DNA from: Atrina japonica
Taxonomy: Eukaryota > Mollusca > Bivalvia > Pterioida > Pinnidae
Direction: 5' to 3'
Length of the DNA: 64,000 nucleotides
Assembly: GCA_030159075.1 (NCBI GenBank)
Contig: BROG01000525.1
Span: 147,001 to 211,000 of the forward strand
Part shown: one piece after another, positions 11,768-24,649 of the stretch
Numbering within the stretch: position 1 is the stretch's first letter
How the letters are laid out: every line of letters starts with the position of its first letter
The notes under the pieces: generated by a model
Databases searched by the model: none
Seen by the model: only the letters and a program-made list of their open reading frames with translations
Told to the model about the DNA's origin: nothing
Program-made: the position numbers and the translations under genes

Positions 11768-11773
11768 ATATAC

Positions 11774-13033
11774 AGCGTAACTTTTGCAGACGATGCTTTA
11801 ACTGCGGAAGTTACGTTCACGTGTAACAAATCACTTAATGTCAGTTTCGTATGTGGTTAATTATCATCTTTCATTATGTCGTCTGAATATTTAATTAATG
11901 TAAGCTCGTCAGCCCTGACAATGTCTTCCGCTCCACCGACAAATACAAGTACAACGGCAGTACAAGACGAGTCTCTAAGAATACTAATATATACGTAAAA
12001 TCCGTCTGCAAAGTATCCGACATTTCAAAACAACATCAATTTTACTTTTATATTTTTTATCGCGAAGATGTGCATATGTATTGACAAAACTAACATCTAT
12101 TGCGTTATTTGAAAATTAAAACCACAATTTAGAGGCTCCCCACCACTAAAATAACTCAAGCATTTACAACTAATAGCAAACACGGGGAAAAAACATGGAT
12201 GGAATCGGGTGCCACAAAAGTGTATAAATCAGGAATCACTTGTTTAGTTCTTGTTTAGTGAGTGATCAGAAGATACTCCTGGAAGGAAACTGACAGTTCA
12301 GAAAAAAAACAACAGAATCAATCTAGAATATATGATAAAATTATGCAACTTTTTTGCGATCGCTGTTTCCTCTCAACGGTCAATAAATCATACAGGTAGA
12401 TAAGAGACAAGAGATCTCAACATAAAACAATGTTTTTACCTTTTGATTTACCAAGGGGATTATCATGTTCTTACTTTTTGGCAAAACCCTGGTAAATCAA
12501 AAAGTTGGAACGCGATAGAAATCCTGGCTATAAATGCATGATGGTCCTACTGTAGAAATCAAACAGCTGCACGTCAGTCATCTGCATAGATTTTGTAAAC
12601 TTTGTCAGTGCAGGTACGCGCATAAGAGAAGTGTTAGTTTTTCACGTATTCAGTGACTTTTTTACATACCACTCGTACGTTTATGTAACGAGTGGTCATC
12701 ACATTAGTTCATCACGTCTATGACCCGTATGGCATTTCATATCCCTTTCTTTTTTTAAGTATCGCGGGTAACAACGATTGGTTAATTTAATATGTGTAGC
12801 CTGTTAGTGATCCTGATTCGTTCATGTGCACCTTCAGCAGCGGTATGTCTGTATACGAAGTCAATTTTATAGGCAACTGAGTTTTATGATTCCCCCGACA
12901 AGCTATACGGACACTTCGTTCTAATATTATGTAGGATAACGACTTTATAACTAGGAGATACGGTCTGAATAACCTCTATACTAAAGTAAAAATTATGTTT
13001 AAAATAGGCCTACCGCGCCATCAACATTTCAAT

Positions 13034-13035
<2 letters not shown>
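11774..13035. other. Unannotated stretch
   Basis: No gene or repeat family recognised. Confidence 0.5.

Positions 13036-13102
<67 letters not shown>
13036..13102. repeat. (AT)n microsatellite
   Basis: Uninterrupted TA dinucleotides over about 66 bases. Confidence 0.95.
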
Positions 13103-13107
<5 letters not shown>

Positions 13108-13574
13108 CGTGTTATATATTCCTCCGATATATGTATCGCCGAGTAGAGTCTGGTTCACAGCAGCGATATGTGAAGCGGTATACACAGCAGGTCATACAAC
13201 GTGTACATACTGCTACCAAATATATTGTCATGTAGAATTAGAGAAAAAAATATATCCCTCGTCATGTTTCAAGTCCTCTATCAATAAAAACTGGCTTGTA
13301 CAGCAGTATAGATCAACGAAAATCAACATACCCCCATCATTCCAACGTCGAAATAGTTGTCGGCCATTTGTGAGGTAACCGCAACACATTGCAAACTCCG
13401 CAATAATCATGATTTTCATATCTATAACGAGCTCGAGGAGTCATTTACATCAAACAAGAGTAACACAATCCAACGAAGCTCAACAGGCCTGTTAGTTATC
13501 TATAGTCACCGTCTAATTACTGGACACGATCAGTGGGGTCGCTAGTTGAGTAGATATGCTTCTATACAAAGCAT

Positions 13575-14100
13575 GTACTTTTGTTTGTTTGTTTGTTTAT
13601 TGTTGTTTAACGTCCCACTCGAGAATATTTCACTCATATGGAGACGTCACCAAATGCCGGTGAAGGGCTTCAAATTTTGGCCTATGCTCGGCACTTACGC
13701 CATTGAGCAGTAGGGTTCTTTAACGTGCCAACACCTACTGTGACACGGGACCTCCAGCTTTTACTGTCTCATCCGAAAGACAGGAAACCAACCTGTCGCC
13801 GGCGGGACTCGAACTCAGGTTTCAAATGTTGCCCTACATACGGCCATTGAGCAGTGAGGATTCTTTCACGTGCCGACAACTAATATGACACGGGAACTCG
13901 TTTTTACTGTCTCATTCGAAGGACAGGAAAAGCCACCGCTTCCGTCGAAACTCGAATCCGCGACTCCCTGGTTGCGAATCGAGCAGTCCACCGCGGTACT
14001 CTGAAAAAAAAACAGAGAGAACCGCAACAGAGCTCTCGATTCGCAACCGGGGAGTCGCGGATTCGAGTTTCGACGGAGGCGGCTGGCTTTTCCTGTCCTA
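13575..14100 (-). mobile_element. SINE-derived DNA, two partial copies, with a foldback
   Basis: Read on the minus strand this has the tail common to a mollusc-type SINE: GAGTGGGACGTTAAACAACA, CATATGAGTGAAATATTCTC and GGTCCCGTGTCACAGTAG. Two diverged copies of the CCCGTGTCA/CACGTTAAAGAA block lie in tandem (13577-13830 and 13838 onward). The second runs into an inverted repeat whose arms, 13921-13986 and 14031-14098, both contain TCGAAACTCGAATCCGCGAC or its complement. No functional tRNA gene is implied. Confidence 0.75.
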
Positions 14101-14534
14101 TATATGTCTTTTTTCAGACAACCATGGCGAGTATGGCTAGCCAAACAAGAGGTGCTTATTACCTCCGACTCCATGTGCCACTCCTGTTTCTAGGTGTCCG
14201 TTTATTGTCCATCGTGGTGCTCTGATGTGAGTACCACAAATGATATTGCATCAATGTGTATTTTACATGTTTGTAGTCATCATGGCTACCATAATAAATA
14301 TCGTTTACACGCTTAACCTATCCATTTCTATGTAAAGTTCGACAGGACTTCCGTATACTAACCATTTATTTACAACACCTCATACATTTACAGGATCCTC
14401 TAAAGGACTTCACTGAGAACACTTCAGAAATGTCTACATTCGCAGGGAGTCTGCGATCCAGGACCCTTACATCAAGAAAAGGCACCACTTCTATATTCCC
14501 CTTAGCTAAGAAAGTGACGAATGTAGGTCTATAC

Positions 14535-14715
14535 ATTGACATTTGTGTGTGTGCGCTTGTGTGTGTGCGTGCGTGCGTACCTATGCGCTTGTGTGTGTTC
14601 GTGCATGCTTGTGTGTGTGTGTATGCGTGCTTGTATGTTCCTGTATGCTTGTGTGTATGTGTGCTTGTATGAACATGTGTCCCTGTGTGTGCGCGCGCGT
14701 GTTTGTGTGATTTAA
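14535..14715. repeat. GT-rich degenerate microsatellite
   Basis: TGTGTGTGCGTGCG-type sequence. The His/Thr/Cys-rich frames on both strands here come from composition. Confidence 0.85.
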
Positions 14716-14813
14716 GCTTCACTATAAGTATTTGGTATGGAGAATTAGTAACAACATATGTGTGAAGTGACACTTTTATACACATTTTACAGATATATAT
14801 GTCATAGGCGTCG

Positions 14814-14923
14814 GAGCCGGGGGGGCTAGAATAGGCATAGGTGTTGAAAATTGGGGCTTAGTGTGTGTGTTTTAAGTTGGTTCAGCCCCCCCCCCCCCAC
14901 TTTCAATTTGCTTCCGACGCCTG
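14814..14923. mobile_element. Small MITE with GGCGTCGGAGC ends and G/C tracts
   Basis: Begins ATAGGCGTCGGAGC followed by a G run, and ends with a C run and GCTTCCGACGCC, an inverted repeat of the start. It is about 110 bp and noncoding. Similar short elements with this layout occur in several marine invertebrate genomes (recollection, not checked). Confidence 0.7.
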
Positions 14924-15818
14924 GACTATGAACAATCACTATGGGTCTTTAATATTCCTTAAATTTTATTATGTCTGATTCTGAGACACACTCTGGTTTA
15001 TATCCAAATATTTGATTACTATTACTGATCTTGCGATCCCAACCCCTGGCGACCCGAAAAGTCAAATCAACAAAACAGAAACATTATGTAATTCTATTAA
15101 TTTAATCAGCGATAAATACTACTAAAGACTCACTGATTTGAAATGTAGCTTGATAAAATTCTAAAATTACCTTCACTTTATAAATTAGATTTAAGTTTAT
15201 TTATGTGATACCAATCACTTTCATAATCTCCCGGTGTATTGTACATGAGATCAAACAGTTATAGCAGAGATATAACTTCGGCAAAATGATTTGGTAACAT
15301 ATAGTTTTATAGATAAATTATCATTTATAAATTCTATTGCAGCAAAGTCATTGTGATCAGTATATAGTATACATAAATGTACGTCGTACTGGTATCAAAT
15401 GGACGTGGTCCAGATCATGTGTCAATGGCAGACACATACAGCGTGCAAATGTCATATCAAACAGAACTCCCTTCATATCATCTCCCCTGATTGTTAACAT
15501 CTATCCTTTTGTTAATCTATCAACAACTGAATTGAAAAATCACATCTTACTGAATGACGCCAACAGACCCAAGCGTGTCATTCATAATCGGGGTTAATAG
15601 ATTAATTAAAGGTCACTTAGCTCGCGGCGCACGCGTGATTAATTAAACACGGCAAAAACGCACAGGAAATATATCTTATATTAGGTAACAACATATATTA
15701 ATATTTAATCTGACAGATCTAACATAAAGAACAGCATTGATGAAATTTAACCACTTATGATTTAAACTGATACGGTGGTTCAAGAATAATCATTATAAGA
15801 AATAGATTCTAATCGGTG

Positions 15819-15847
15819 TTTCTTTCTTCTTCTTCTTCTTCTTCTTT
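15819..15847. repeat. (TTC)n microsatellite
   Basis: Nine or so TTC repeats. Confidence 0.9.
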
Positions 15848-16016
15848 TCGAGTGGTGCTGTTTCTCTGACAATTTGTTTCAATATATTTTCGTTTGCGTG
15901 GCTTAATGAACATTGACAAAATTTACAGCTACAGAACATAATCCCTAGGCTATACAAATGGACTAATGTTTCTTTTAAAGGTATCGAATTTGCAGGTGGT
16001 ATTTATTTTTACCGAT

Positions 16017-16058
16017 CAGTGTGTGTGTGTGAGAGAGAGAGACCGCGCGCGCGTGTGT
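16017..16058. repeat. Compound GT/GA/CG microsatellite
   Basis: (GT)n, then (GA)n, then CGCGCGCG, then GTGTG. Confidence 0.85.
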
Positions 16059-16364
16059 TCCAAACATCGCCAACTACAGGTGAGTCTAGACTCAAATTAA
16101 GTCAAAAGCGTATAGAGGCTATAACTTACAACCATAGAAAACTAACTGATCATGAATTGCCGTTCTATTGAATGAACGTATGTGGGTTTGATCACTTTAG
16201 TTTGTTCGAATGTGAAATTCAACTTAGTGTTTACAACCATTGTAAATGAATGAAATCGTTCGTGCAGATGATGATGGCGTGAAGAATTCGGAAGTAAACG
16301 CTCCCGAGTGTCTTCTCTCACGTACGACAGTGACCGTAAATACTTCCCAATCTATGTCTTGTTC

Positions 16365-16396
<32 letters not shown>

Positions 16397-16480
16397 CATT
16401 TATTTGTTTATTTATTTATTTATTCATTTATTTATTTATTTATTTATTTATTTATCTTTCTATCTATCTATCTATCTATT
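16365..16480. repeat. (ATTT)n / (ATCT)n microsatellite
   Basis: About 25 TTTA tetranucleotides with occasional C or G changes, ending in TATC repeats. The Tyr/Leu/Phe-Ile frames across it are artefacts. Confidence 0.95.
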
Positions 16481-16499
16481 TGACAACTGGATAACTTTA

Positions 16500-19400
16500 C
16501 TACATTGATATCTAAAACTCGTAGTAATAGTAGTAGTAACAGTGTGGCTATCAAGCTTGTATGCACCACTGGGTACCATTACGAGTATCATTGTTATGAA
16601 ATCTCTACCAGACGATCACTACTCATTCAACTGAGTTGATCAAAAAGATTAATTGTGAATGGACACAATATAAATCTGTATAATACATAAATGTAACTTA
16701 AATTGTTACCTGTGTTCTTGCAATATTTCTCGTTTCTGGTCAACGAAAGCCTTCAATCCAACAATCAACATACAGGTAAATTTCTCTACCTGAACTTATT
16801 CTTTCTTTCTTTCGTAAAGCTATATCCATTGTATGAAGACACACAAAGGTCTCCTCTAAAATTAGCAGACGACGTCTTATATGTGAACGCCGGTGTGCAC
16901 GTGCTCGTCAACTGTAGGCATGCGCAATGGAAGGAACCGGACGTTAGTACAACAACGTGACCTGTCAATGATTTATCAGAGGGAAAATTACAAGAGTTGT
17001 TTCCTGGACTTACCTTGTCGCTGGTAAGCAATTTAAAATCAGACACCAATGAATTTCTGACTATATTACATGGGGTGAATAATTACTTCAGTGTTCATTC
17101 ATGAATACTTTTTATCCAGGTCATCTATACTCTAGATAAGCTGTTAAAAATTCATTCAAATAATGAAAACAAAAAAATTAAACTTTCATTAATTAATTAA
17201 CTGAAAATCGTTAACACTCAAATAATGGTATTAAAAAGCGAGTTACGATCGAAATAATGACTTTACTGGTGTGGGACTAAACGTGCATTATCTATTCGTA
17301 TCGCTATCAGCCATGAGCCAGACGCATAAAGTGAGTGAACTTCACATTGGATGACCCAAAAACAATTTTGCTGGATATTCTAGATTTATTTTCATTTTCA
17401 CCTGGTTATTTATTCATTTATTTATCAATCTATAATTAAAGGATGTTGATCATTTCTCCGTTTATGTATTTGATAATAAATTTGTTTTTATTTCTTTTTC
17501 CTATCTTCCTTATCTTCATTTTCATCATCATCCGTTCATTCAAAATAGCAAGCAAACTATTTGAAAGTTAATTGATCTTGTGTTTTTAGGAAGAAAGTTA
17601 GGTTAAGCTTGTCAGCGAAGAAGAATTATTATATGTCGGTAAATTTGCCATTGACTCGATTTCTGTATTGACGTTTTAACTTGTAAATACGACGACGCCC
17701 CAGATTTAGGTGAAGTGTATGAATTTGATTTATGCCAATAACGGTTCTTTGAAAGTTCAGATCAAACCTGAAACTAGTCCACAATCCACACATTGCACGG
17801 ATTGCACTTCTGTACTAAGCAGTATGTTTTCAAGAAATAGTATTATGCACATTAAGGCGTACTCTATCAGTACGGTTTACGTACCTGTGGTGAAAGGATG
17901 CTACTTCTATCTGTGCTATAATACAGGGATATGAGTCAGGCAAAACTGGCCTTACCTTTCAAAGAAATTTTTATTACAGTTAGATCACAATTATGAAGCA
18001 TTAAACCCAATTCTGATGGTCAGTTGTTTAAAGCAGCTAACATTTGTTATGGACGTGAAACTACCACACGTGATGTTAATTATGGTCGCATGCGTCTCGT
18101 TACCGGATGCATATAATTACCAGACACGACGATATATAAATACATATTATGGCTGGTAGTGTAAACTTACTGACTCTGCGTTCATCTCGATACACTTTAT
18201 ATAACGTACTGATAAACCAAAACATACCGGGTACGGACTTTTATTTTGCCAAATATTCCCCTTGTTTCATTGCCCATACACTCGCTTTGAAATTTCCAGA
18301 GATCTTTGTTTGCCCAATGTTCATCAGATTTGTATAGCTGCCTCCTAATTATCATGGAGATTAATAATTAGGTATCTGTGATTTTTATACTTTGGAAATG
18401 GCGATAATCTATGTCACATGTGATGCAGCATTTATATTGCAGGGTATGTTATCTGCATTGTTCATATTGATCGTGTAAAACCATTGAAACTTTCGTTTTA
18501 TAAAATCTAGATAGTTTTCTTTTTATGTAGGTCAGGACGATACTTTGGCAATTGTACCAACTGTGGCATTCTTCAACGAAGATGGTGTTTGAATCTGGTA
18601 CACATAGCTGAAAATGCACGAGTCACAATGTATCAATACAGTTATGTATTGCATTAACATTGACTACTACGAAACATTGAAATTGATCCATTTAAACATC
18701 GGCTCATCTTCATATAGTTCACAAAAGGCATGTTGAATTACGTAACAATGAATTCCCTCATTGAAATACCAGCAATAGCACGTTGATGTAGTTTTCCATA
18801 CATAACACCTTGACGTTAAAACACAACTTTGTAACATGATTCCTCTTGGCCAAGGTTTCATTTCCTATAAAACAATTTTATACTTATATCTTTTGTATAA
18901 AACAATGCGAGTATCGTATGGTTGTGATCTTCGAAGAATGTGAAAGCGCAGAAAAAATTCTAATTACCATTTACAACTGTACAAAGATATTTATCTTTGA
19001 CCGGGAAGTATCAATGCAAGTACTACAGGAAATCGAAGTTCGTCTTAGCAAGTCTATTGCACCCCAATCAACAAAATTATATATACCTTACTAATGTTAG
19101 CTTTAATTAACTTTTTCAACTAGGTAATTTGATATTTTTATGTAAAACTTTTCTGATGGACTTTTCTGACTTGGACATAACATTTCGTATGACTATGCTC
19201 CGATGAACGCGTGGAACTCAGGCATACTCTAGAATCAATGACTTTTGGATGAGAGCGGAAAATATAATTTGTGTTTCATATGGACATTAAATGGAACTTC
19301 CGGGTTGATAACTCTTTCATTTTAATACATATCTATTCCCACAGTGTAGTGTATTAGTTAATAATTATCTCTGTTAGAACAAAAGAACTTACGAAGACGT

Positions 19401-19870
19401 CAACTTACGCGGAAGACTAATGGTGCTACGATGTGCTATGCTATATATGCCTTTTTCATTGATATATCATGCTCTATTTATTTCACGTAATTTTATGTTT
19501 CGTACAAAACTGTGTCAGTAAGAACATAAGAAAAATTATATCTGTTGCCACCTCCAACAGTAGGCTATATACTTGAAGGTGTTTTTGGTAACTGTTGGCC
19601 AACATATAACCATTAGTACTTAATTTGGGGCAGAAAATATTCAGCTGATGTAGTTGCGACATCAACTACATATTAAACAGACGCAAAATTTGACATGTTT
19701 TTAGTTTGAGGTCAACAAGCCGGTAGAAGATCGGGGATTAATTTTGCAATATTAAGTTTTCTTATGATACATTTATCACAGAATCCCGTGTCAGTAACAT
19801 CAAGAATATGTTGCAATCAGGTGTGATCATCACACCTTTCGCGGGATTCAATATGACATTGTTGAGACTT
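16500..19870. other. Unannotated stretch
   Basis: Several open frames of 60-87 codons occur on both strands (for example 16703-16960 and 18846-19094). None shows a recognisable domain, splice structure or repeat signature. Treated as probably noncoding. Confidence 0.5.
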
Positions 19871-19872
19871 AA

Positions 19873-19958
<86 letters not shown>
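19873..19958. repeat. (AT)n microsatellite
   Basis: Over 40 uninterrupted TA dinucleotides. Confidence 0.95.
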
Positions 19959-19962
<4 letters not shown>

Positions 19963-20826
19963 ATAAGCTATGCATGTATTGTAGTACTTCACATTTTAAT
20001 AGTAAGATACATATATGATAGTGCAAAAAGAGATCTCTGGTGTACGAAATCCACTTTTTTTGTTACTTATGATGTCACTGGAAGTCTAACGAAATCTCTA
20101 AGTCTAGAGCCATTACTTTTAATTTAAACCTGATGTCTGTTAAAAGTTATTTTATCCTGCTTTTGACGAGAATAAGTTACCGAGTGTTACCACAAACCGG
20201 AAATGATTAGCTACAAAAAATTTATAAAACGTACAATCCTTCGTTCAGACACTGACAACTTATCAATTACAGAGGCTTCATCCACTGACTTTACTTCTCT
20301 AATTATTAAATGAAAAAAAATTGCTTACCTTAATTGCCCGTGATAAAAACAATTTACAGTATTGTCAGACCTTTAGATACACAAAAAATTCGTAAGTTAT
20401 GTACGCTCAAGTGACCGCGTCATTGAAACAGATGTATCAGACTGGATCAATACAAATGCATTTGACGTCTTTAAGCCTATTTAAGGAGCCTAAGTCCATG
20501 TAATAGAAAGAATCGTACACAGCAACGATAAGGTGATTGTACTTTATAACACCAGCTTCAAGAACAAAAAGGAGTTTATTCACAAGTCATTAGAATGTTC
20601 ACAGCTGGTCAGAGATGCTTCGGAAATTTATAAATGGATTGATCAAGTTCTTTAGAAACTTCCAACAAAGAAGATACTGTCGTGGTTAGTGGCCAAAGCA
20701 TCGCGAGTTTGCGCCTTCCCTCACGATTAGCCAAGCCAGCATTCGCTCTTGCTCCGATATTACCAACGCTGATGATGTGTAAAAGTTTACGTGGTGGTTA
20801 GGACGAATAAATTGTAAATGAAGTAT

Positions 20827-20854
20827 CATCATCATCATCATCATCATCATCATC
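20827..20854. repeat. (ATC)n microsatellite
   Basis: About nine ATC repeats. Confidence 0.9.
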
Positions 20855-20859
20855 TATTC

Positions 20860-21930
20860 TTTTATCTATGACTTTGCTTGTTTACGAGCTGACAGTTACA
20901 TCATATCCTAAGACAAGGTTGCTATACATCTGAACCATTCTCTTCGTTTTACAAGTTTAACTCCCATGTGTATTCCCAAATGTAGTTAGTGCTGATTTTA
21001 GCTTAGAGTTTATGTGCTGTTTTTACCATGCAATTTATACCAATTTTAATTGAATTATTATTTCTTCACTACCCGATATTAATGATGGAATGTAACGTCA
21101 GCTTTGTCGGTCAAGGAGCCGACACATCCGTAAGTGTACTTATAGACAGTACACCATTATAATCTTCTTACTAGTATTGGGTATGTTCTTTAGATTAATA
21201 ACGTAATTCTAAACATCGTGAAATGTCAACGACACATGATGATGCATGCGAAGGAAGTGACAGAATGTAATTTCTGAGAAGTTATTTTAGAAAAGCATCA
21301 TGGTATTAATATGATATGCTAAGCAAAGGTTCTTTAATACACTATTTTTAGCGTCTCTGAGTCTCTGTGTCTTGCGTAGACAAAGTAGTTTGTTATTTGG
21401 TGTCGATTGAATGGCAACGGTTTTTATAAGAATAATACATATGGTTAAAAAACGAACCGAATTTACAAGCTATGTTATCACAACCCACAACATGAACAAA
21501 AGTACAACAAATTTCATTACTGTATGATTTTTCAATTTATGGGATTTTCAACTTTTCGTACACAGGTGTTTGCATTTTAATCTCATTTAAAGTTAATGCG
21601 AGTGTTTTTACAATATTAAAAACAAACATTAAATTTTTCTATATGGATCCTGAGGACATTGCTTGAATCACTAATAACAAATTATCACATATATTTTGTA
21701 CTGGCATTCAAGATTCTCTATAGATCATTGTGTTTCGGGTCAAAATTTAAATTTTGCATAAACTTGTATTTTGGCAATTACTTAATAAGCATAGTAACAG
21801 TTCTACAAAAGTACATATACACATGGGAACAAATACATCGAGTCTAATTTATGTCGACACAGGGGTATAAGGCTAGGTTTCGGCAAAAAATATTAGAGCT
21901 AGAAGCCATGAAATACTCGTACACCCCTAA
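20860..21930. other. Unannotated stretch
   Basis: AT-rich. No gene or known repeat recognised. Confidence 0.5.
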
Positions 21931-21939
21931 CTCGAATGA

Positions 21940-22165
21940 TTTAAGACCTCTCCGTTTCCGATTCTCTCCATCCTTCGAGGTAAAGTGATCGTGGTGAACT
22001 GAATATAACAATAATGAAATTCCCAAACTAAATAATTTAAGCACGGGCATTCATGTCGTCCATTAGACTATGGTGATTTAGGGCGAATTTAAGACCGAGT
22101 GAACATGTTTTTTTTGTCATAAAAGGGTGAAAATAACTTTGGCGAAAATTTACAGGTATGCAGTA
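21940..22165. repeat. Dispersed repeat E, copy 1
   Basis: Shares the ordered blocks CTAAATAATTTAAGCACGGG, ATGGTGATTTAGGGCGAATT, GTGAACATG and AAAAGGGTGAAAATAA with 55590-56075, and more weakly with 23745-23885. Noncoding; possibly a MITE. Confidence 0.65.
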
Positions 22166-22549
22166 TGTTCATCAGACGAAAGATTTAGTTAAACTGACAT
22201 TGTAAGAATTTCTATTCTGAATTATTCCAAAGTTTCAGAAGTTATTAAGCGGTATGAAGAGCGAAGGTGTCCATAAAACATGCCACAGAGTGCAGGCCAA
22301 ATATAGATGACCGGAATGTGAGGATGTTGAACCGGTAAGATTGTCAGAACAGCAACTTTAGCGGACATTACAAACTATTTTTATCGTCTAAGGCATGTTA
22401 ATGTCACTAACAGATCAATTTCAAGGGAAACTAATGGATAGTATTTCTAGAGACAGTGTATTGGTAAAAAGAGTGAGGACAGCTATCCGAGCATTGAAGA
22501 TTGTAATTATAGACAAATGTCTAGTTTAGATAAAACGAAATAGTGGTCT

Positions 22550-23155
22550 TACTAGAGTGAATTGTACAGCAGTCGTATTTCACCTCGGACTACAGTGGGT
22601 TTAGTGTAGATTGTGCAATAGTCATATTTCATCTCGTATTAGAGTGAATTGTACAGCAGTCGTATTTCATCTCGGACTACAGTGGGTTTTTAGCTCTCAT
22701 TAGTATAGGTTGTACAATAATCCTGTTTCAATTCGTATTAGAGTGAACTGTACAAAAGTATCGTTTCGATTCGTGTTACAGTGAATTGTTCAAGAGTCCT
22801 GTATCAACTCGTATTAGAGTGAATTGTACAGAAGTCGTATTTCATCTCGTATTAAAGTGGGTTTATAACTCTTATTAGATACGGCTATTGTAAAACAGTC
22901 ATATTCCATCTCGTATTAGAGTGGGTTTTACAACTTTAATGAGTGAATTGTACATCAGTCGTATTTCATCTTGTATTAGAATGAATTGTACAGTAGTCAT
23001 GTTTCAATTCTTATTAGAGTGAATTGTACAAGTCATGTTTCAACTCGTATTAGAGTGAATTGTACAACAGTCGTATTTCATCTCGTATTAGAGTGAATTG
23101 TACAACAGTGATATTTCATGTCTTATTAGAGTTTGTTGTACAATAGCCGCATCTA
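22550..23155. repeat. Minisatellite with ~38-bp units
   Basis: About fifteen degenerate repeats of AGTGAATTGTACAGCAGTCG followed by TATTTCATCTCGTATTAG. Some units have a variant GTGGGTTT start and longer linkers. Unit length varies from about 34 to 60 bp. Confidence 0.85.
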
Positions 23156-23570
23156 ATCATATATCGCCTTACTGTGCTGATTTTGTGAATATTTTTGAAA
23201 CATTGGTCCACAAATGCTTGATACAATTCAAATTGTTAAATAGTTTAATATTTGGATAACAGCGACCCAGACATCTTCCAAGGTGATATGGAAAATTGTA
23301 TGCAAAATTATCATGCATATATGGGAGCGTTTTTCAAGGATGACTTACACCATTATAAATACATTAATATAAGAAATGCAAAGCCCCCGGCGGCAGTTAT
23401 TTTAGTCCGAAGGTTTCTATTAAGGTCACAAGTCAGTGACTGTGCCTTTGTGCCAAGCCTATAAATAGTTTTGTCCTCACAATTAAAATTGTGATCAAGT
23501 TTTTGGAAAGAGAATATATAACAAATTGAAAGTTGTTTCTTTATCTGTGAGCCTAGCCCTTTTGTGATGG

Positions 23571-23640
23571 TAATGGGATAGATCGCCCGACTCGCAAGTG
23601 GAACGACATATGTTCGATTACCATAATCTATCCATATAAG
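23571..23640 (+). other. tRNA-like relic, probably a SINE head
   Basis: GGATAGAT and ATCTATCC form a perfect 8-bp stem. They enclose an A-box-like ATAGATCGCCCGACTCGC and a B-box-like GTTCGATTACC. The anticodon and D arms do not fold as a standard tRNA, so a degraded tRNA-derived SINE head is more likely than a functional tRNA gene. Confidence 0.4.
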
Positions 23641-23744
23641 TAAAACATTATTTTTGTGATGTAAAACAAAAATGCAAATGATCACAAACCACGAGATGTA
23701 TTCATAGATTTACTGTATACCTGGAAATGTTTACTTCCGTTCCG

Positions 23745-23885
23745 TTAGCCCTCAGATGAGACGGCGAATTTAAGTAAAGACGAGACGTTGAGGCTAAATA
23801 TTTAAAACTCAGAATTTCAGACGGGGGTGAATATGTTTCTGTTGGAAATGGGTAAAATTAACCCGGGTCGAAATTTCCCAGGTAT
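23745..23885. repeat. Dispersed repeat E, copy 2 (diverged)
   Basis: Contains GGCGAATTTAAG, then a single GAATTTCAGACGGGGGTGAA, then ATATGTTT. The same order is seen in the 55590-56075 copy, where the CAGACAGG motif is repeated many times. Confidence 0.6.
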
Positions 23886-24109
23886 TAATATTAATAGTAG
23901 TTATTAATGAGAAATGCATGGAAGAGTGAATCATTCTTATATATGAGATATGATATTTATTATTATCCCCGAATCACTGATAACATTGTTTTAGACATTT
24001 AGAATCTATATTTATCACCTGTCCATATTTCTAACATCATTTATTACCTTGTAAGCACAAAATATCAGTATTCATGAATGCCTATAAATTGAACTTTTTT
24101 AACACCTGA

Positions 24110-24630
24110 ACTTCAAGATCCAAGGACGCTTATGAATGTCTCATATGACAGCTTTGATAAAATGACCAAGATCTATCACTTACAATTGCCACTAGCTCAT
24201 CAATTCTATATAGAATAATTTATCATGCAAATATATTTATTACAAAGCAAATTTGGGATACATATTCAGTATTTAGAAACACCTTGATTGCGCTAACGTA
24301 CAAACACTGCTCGAAAAATCAAAATCCAGTTTTCTTGTAACTGGAACTCTACGTACAGTTTCTGCTCACAAACATACATTTTTCATACAGTTTCTGAATG
24401 TATACATTTAGAGTGTCAAGAATTACAGGCAGATTAAAACAACGAAAACATGCGGGAACCTGAAGTATACGCAAAGTTTAAGGATCCTGAATTAGATTTA
24501 GATTTATGGATGCCTTATGTTTCATATGACAGTTTACATGAAATGAACAATATATCACCTGGAATTGCCACTAGCTCATCAATTTTATATAAAATTATTT
24601 ATCATCCATATATAGTTATTACAAAGAAAT
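24110..24630. repeat. Direct duplication, two ~140-bp copies about 360 bp apart
   Basis: 24123-24250 and 24480-24627 share TCATATGACAG, GCCACTAGCTCATCAATT and ATTACAAAG in order, with about 20 percent visible difference and one short indel. The second copy precedes the LINE remnant and may belong to it; the duplicated block has no recognised function. Confidence 0.7.
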
Positions 24631-24649
24631 TATTTTAACACATGCACTG

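Larger units (their letters stand above)
6583..11773. mobile_element. Composite non-autonomous DNA transposon with 60-bp TIRs and 6-bp target duplication
   Basis: The outermost 60 bases, 6589-6648 and 11708-11767, are perfect inverted repeats beginning TACGGAAGCCGATACGTGCC. Both sides are flanked by ATATAC (6583-6588 and 11768-11773), which looks like a 6-bp target-site duplication. Inside the TIRs lie long arrays of short palindromes (6649-7003 and 10786-11707). Between them is a second inverted pair beginning TACGGAAGCG (7004 and 10777). No transposase frame is present; the longest open frames are repeat translation. Superfamilies known to leave 6-bp duplications include IS3EU and Dada, but assignment is speculative. 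The element is nested and probably formed by more than one insertion. Confidence 0.85.

Noticed and set aside
13866..14174. 102-codon minus-strand ORF
   Set aside because: Lies across the SINE foldback; reading-frame length comes from the inverted arms.
14366..14785. 139-codon minus-strand ORF
   Set aside because: The core is GT-rich simple sequence; flanking residues show no family.
23353..23685. 110-codon minus-strand ORF
   Set aside because: Overlaps the tRNA-like relic, has no recognised domain and no supporting splice or codon signal.
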